From a virus: a DNA stretch of 40,102 bases. The first letter of the stretch is position 1. The number at the start of each line of letters is the position of its first letter. Both the position numbers and the translations under genes were made by a program. Positions 38,558-40,102 of the stretch are shown in pieces. The notes under the pieces were generated by a model that did not search any database, was not told where the DNA came from, and worked only from the letters and a program-made list of their open reading frames with translations. Location: the IMG/VR virus record IMGVR_UViG_3300037516_000789, positions 1 through 40,102 of that record, one strand, 5' to 3'.

Positions 38558-39206
38558 ATGGCTGGAAGCGCGAAAGGGAATCCCGACCGCAAGCGAGTTT
38601 GCGCCGTTCATGGTCGAGCAGAAAACGGCGGCAGCAAAAAGCGCGTTTAATAAATACCTGTGCGGCAAACTAACCGAGGCGATGCCGAACGATGAGTTTG
38701 AGCAGCAAGCTGAAGATAAAGAGTCGAAGTCCATGGAATACAACCCATGGGTTCAGCGGGGAAAGGCACTGGAACCAGAAGCGCGAAAAGCCCTATCTAA
38801 GAAGCTCGGGAGAGAGATCATTGAAACCGGGCTGGTGTTCCATGACTGCGGCGAGTTCGCAGCATCGCCAGACGGCTTAATTGTCGGAGACGATGGCAAC
38901 GAATGGATCGCTGGTTGCGAGATAAAATGTCACAACCGCAAGCGGCATCTTGCTGACCTACTGGCAAACGTGATACCCGAAGACCACAAGCACCAGGTTC
39001 ATGGTTGCATGATTGTGACGGGTTTGCGTCAATGGCATTATTTCGGTTTCCATCCGATGCAACCGAGTCTGCACATCGTGGTTGACTGGGACGAGTTCAC
39101 CGACCGGCTGGAAGCTGGCTTGAAAACGCTGGTTGCCGAGAAAGCGAAGATCAAAGCCACGCTCGCCGGGATGTGGCGGGCCGAATATGGAAAGGCGGGC
39201 GCATGA
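38523..39206 (+). CDS. YqaJ/lambda-Exo-type exonuclease
   Basis: A 227-aa protein starting MKISPHPQGSAEWLEARKGI. The family pattern is present: an N-terminal SAEWLEARKGIPTASEF, a glutamate in WVQRGKALEPEAR (E84), SPDGL with D117 and CEIKC with E133 and K135, the PD-(D/E)XK active site. It chews 5' ends of double-stranded DNA, giving single strands for RecT to anneal. The start is placed at 38523; an in-frame extension upstream is shadow of the HNH gene. Confidence 0.9.
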   Translation: MKISPHPQGSAEWLEARKGIPTASEFAPFMVEQKTAAAKSAFNKYLCGKLTEAMPNDEFEQQAEDKESKSMEYNPWVQRGKALEPEARKALSKKLGREIIETGLVFHDCGEFAASPDGLIVGDDGNEWIAGCEIKCHNRKRHLADLLANVIPEDHKHQVHGCMIVTGLRQWHYFGFHPMQPSLHIVVDWDEFTDRLEAGLKTLVAEKAKIKATLAGMWRAEYGKAGA

Positions 39207-39409
39207 AAATCATTGACGACGACGATCACGAAATCAAAGCGGGTGACCGAGTATCATTCAGCTATGGCATCCCTCCGGTTTATGTCGAGGGCGAGGTTAT
39301 CAGAAAGAACGGTAGGCTTGTGGTTATGACTCCGGGACATAAGCCCGAGAGTTGCGCCATGGGTCGCCTGCGGGATTGCGTGGGAGGGTTTTACAAGATC
39401 AAGCCATGA
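39203..39409 (+). CDS. Hypothetical protein (68 aa)
   Basis: Starts MKIIDDDDHEIKAGDRVSFS, overlapping the exonuclease stop as ATGA. It looks like an SH3-like beta-barrel (VSFSYGIPPVYVEGEVIRKN, LVVMTPGHKPES). Two cysteines lie near the end. It may bind a nucleic acid or be an adaptor; function unknown. Confidence 0.68.
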   Translation: MKIIDDDDHEIKAGDRVSFSYGIPPVYVEGEVIRKNGRLVVMTPGHKPESCAMGRLRDCVGGFYKIKP

Positions 39410-39702
39410 CATGGGAAAACGATAAACGAGTTGACGCCATCTGGCAGAAGCAGACGGATGAGATGTGCTATTGGCTGAAGGAATTCACCGGAGGACTATG
39501 CGCCAAAAACGTTTCGCTTCACGAAGTCGAGATCGGCGGCGGCGAGTATTTCACCATCATCTACGACCTTGACGACCATTGCGCGGTGCTGATCAAAACC
39601 GACACGACGGCAATGACTGCCGAGGACTCGCACCAATACATGATGATTGACGAAGAGGTCATTGCCAAGCTGGCATCTATTTTCAACCAATCGAAACCAT
39701 GA
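39406..39702 (+). CDS. Hypothetical protein (98 aa)
   Basis: Starts MTWENDKRVDAIWQKQTDEM, ATGA-coupled on both sides. It has an N-terminal helix followed by a beta-hairpin-like part (GGGEYFTIIYDLDDHCAVLI) and a C-terminal helix (DEEVIAKLASIFNQ). No family was recognised. Confidence 0.68.
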   Translation: MTWENDKRVDAIWQKQTDEMCYWLKEFTGGLCAKNVSLHEVEIGGGEYFTIIYDLDDHCAVLIKTDTTAMTAEDSHQYMMIDEEVIAKLASIFNQSKP

Positions 39703-39914
39703 ACGAACTATTTGAAATCCCCGAATCGAAAAGCCCGCGAATCAAATGGATGGAGCGGCATCACCTGACAGCGGCAAACTACACCGACGAAAACAACCAT
39801 TTGCGCATTGCGGTATACCACGGAATGGCACGCATCGCCAACGGAGACACGGCAGACGAGGCACTGACCGCCGCCGCGAAGTCGCTGAATATCCCACTTT
39901 GGAACGAACAATGA
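39699..39914 (+). CDS. Hypothetical protein (71 aa)
   Basis: Starts MNELFEIPESKSPRIKWMER. It has a helix-turn-helix-like end (GDTADEALTAAAKSLNIPLW) that resembles small phage proteins with the 'G.T.deA...A...L.IplW' pattern. It overlaps the next gene as ATGA. Function unknown. Confidence 0.7.
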   Translation: MNELFEIPESKSPRIKWMERHHLTAANYTDENNHLRIAVYHGMARIANGDTADEALTAAAKSLNIPLWNEQ

Positions 39915-40102
39915 CACCGGAAGCACAACGAATCGCGATTGCGCAAGCGTGTTGGTGGGAGTTAGTGATGGATAACCCACTCTACGAACCGTATTGGGAA
40001 GATCCAAAAGGCAACAAAATTGGAGTTAGTTGTGGAATGAGATGCCCAGACTACCTCAACGACCTCAACGCGATGCACGAGGCTGTGAAAAGTTTACCAC
40101 AA
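39911..40102 (+). CDS. Phage ABA-sandwich-like protein, 5' part (crosses the circular junction)
   Basis: This is the N-terminal 64 codons of a 112-aa protein that continues, after the duplicated 113 bases, to the stop at 258-260. The start overlaps the preceding stop as ATGA, which implies translational coupling. The protein starts MTPEAQRIAIAQACWW and has the stretch DYLNDLNAMHEAV, followed in the other half by AAQRAEAFLRTIGKW. From memory this pattern (tryptophan-rich start, 'YLNDLNAM', 'QRAEAFLR..G.W') fits the small phage ABA-sandwich domain proteins, whose function is unknown. The family call is recognition by eye. Confidence 0.85.
   Translation, partial: MTPEAQRIAIAQACWWELVMDNPLYEPYWEDPKGNKIGVSCGMRCPDYLNDLNAMHEAVKSLPQ
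39990..40102. repeat. Terminal overlap, right copy
   Basis: Exact duplicate of 1-113. It should be counted once when the genome is circularised. It lies wholly inside the gene that begins at 39911. Confidence 0.97.

Noticed and set aside
1-40102. CRISPR array or rRNA genes
   Set aside because: No series of regularly spaced direct repeats and no rRNA-like segment was found by eye.

Overview
The window is one complete temperate tailed-phage genome (or excised prophage), drawn as a circle opened inside a gene. The first 113 bases (1-113) are repeated exactly at the end (39990-40102), so the unique unit is 39,989 bp, and the gene that starts at 39911 reads across the junction to a stop at 258-260. 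A lambda-like head module (GpA-type terminase, gpW-like joining protein, lambda-type portal, ClpP-like prohead protease, major capsid protein), a tape measure preceded by a frameshifted tail-assembly chaperone, and many tail proteins point to a siphovirus. The tape measure is short (420 aa), so a short tail is expected. A tyrosine recombinase and an HTH repressor make it temperate. The DNA is moderately GC-rich. A small lipoprotein in the lysis region suggests a diderm host. Most starts lack a Shine-Dalgarno and have A/C-rich leaders instead. Several families (integrase variant, ABA-sandwich protein, small tail and lysis genes) remind me of Verrucomicrobiota prophages, but the host assignment is an inference only.

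The genome has two divergent arms. They start from a control region at 33100-33177, where two CTTTC-N8-GAAAG palindromes lie between the leftward repressor and a rightward ribbon-helix-helix-like gene. The rightward arm (33178 to 39989, then 1-1005) holds many small, mostly start-stop-overlapping genes. Among them are a ParB/Srx-domain protein, an excisionase-like HTH protein, a RecT annealase, an HNH endonuclease that looks like an insertion, a YqaJ/lambda-Exo-type nuclease and, last, a RuvC-like resolvase. It is a recombination and early-function arm.

The leftward arm runs from 33099 down to 1215. Repressor and integrase come first, then a noncoding attP candidate region (31036-31507). Next is the replication and DNA-modification block: a SNF2-like helicase fused to a DNA methyltransferase, a replication initiator with internal iteron clusters, a DnaB-type helicase, a Dam-type methyltransferase, a MazG-like enzyme, an SSB-tail-like protein and several small unknowns. 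The virion genes follow: terminase small and large subunits, gpW-like protein, portal, protease, capsid, cement protein, a hairpin terminator, head-tail connectors with an unexpected minimal ATP-dependent DNA ligase, tail tube, the chaperone pair, tape measure, and tail/baseplate/fibre proteins including one with a likely SGNH hydrolase domain. A cassette of tiny lysis-type membrane genes, two more fibre-type genes and an amidase endolysin end the arm. The arms converge at 1006-1214, which contains a nested hairpin.

Most promising points: the -1 frameshift site in the tail chaperone, the inverted 11-bp iteron clusters in the initiator gene, the helicase-methyltransferase fusion ending in a sliding-clamp binding motif, the ligase without an OB domain inside the structural module, and the chain of overlapping lysis-type microgenes.
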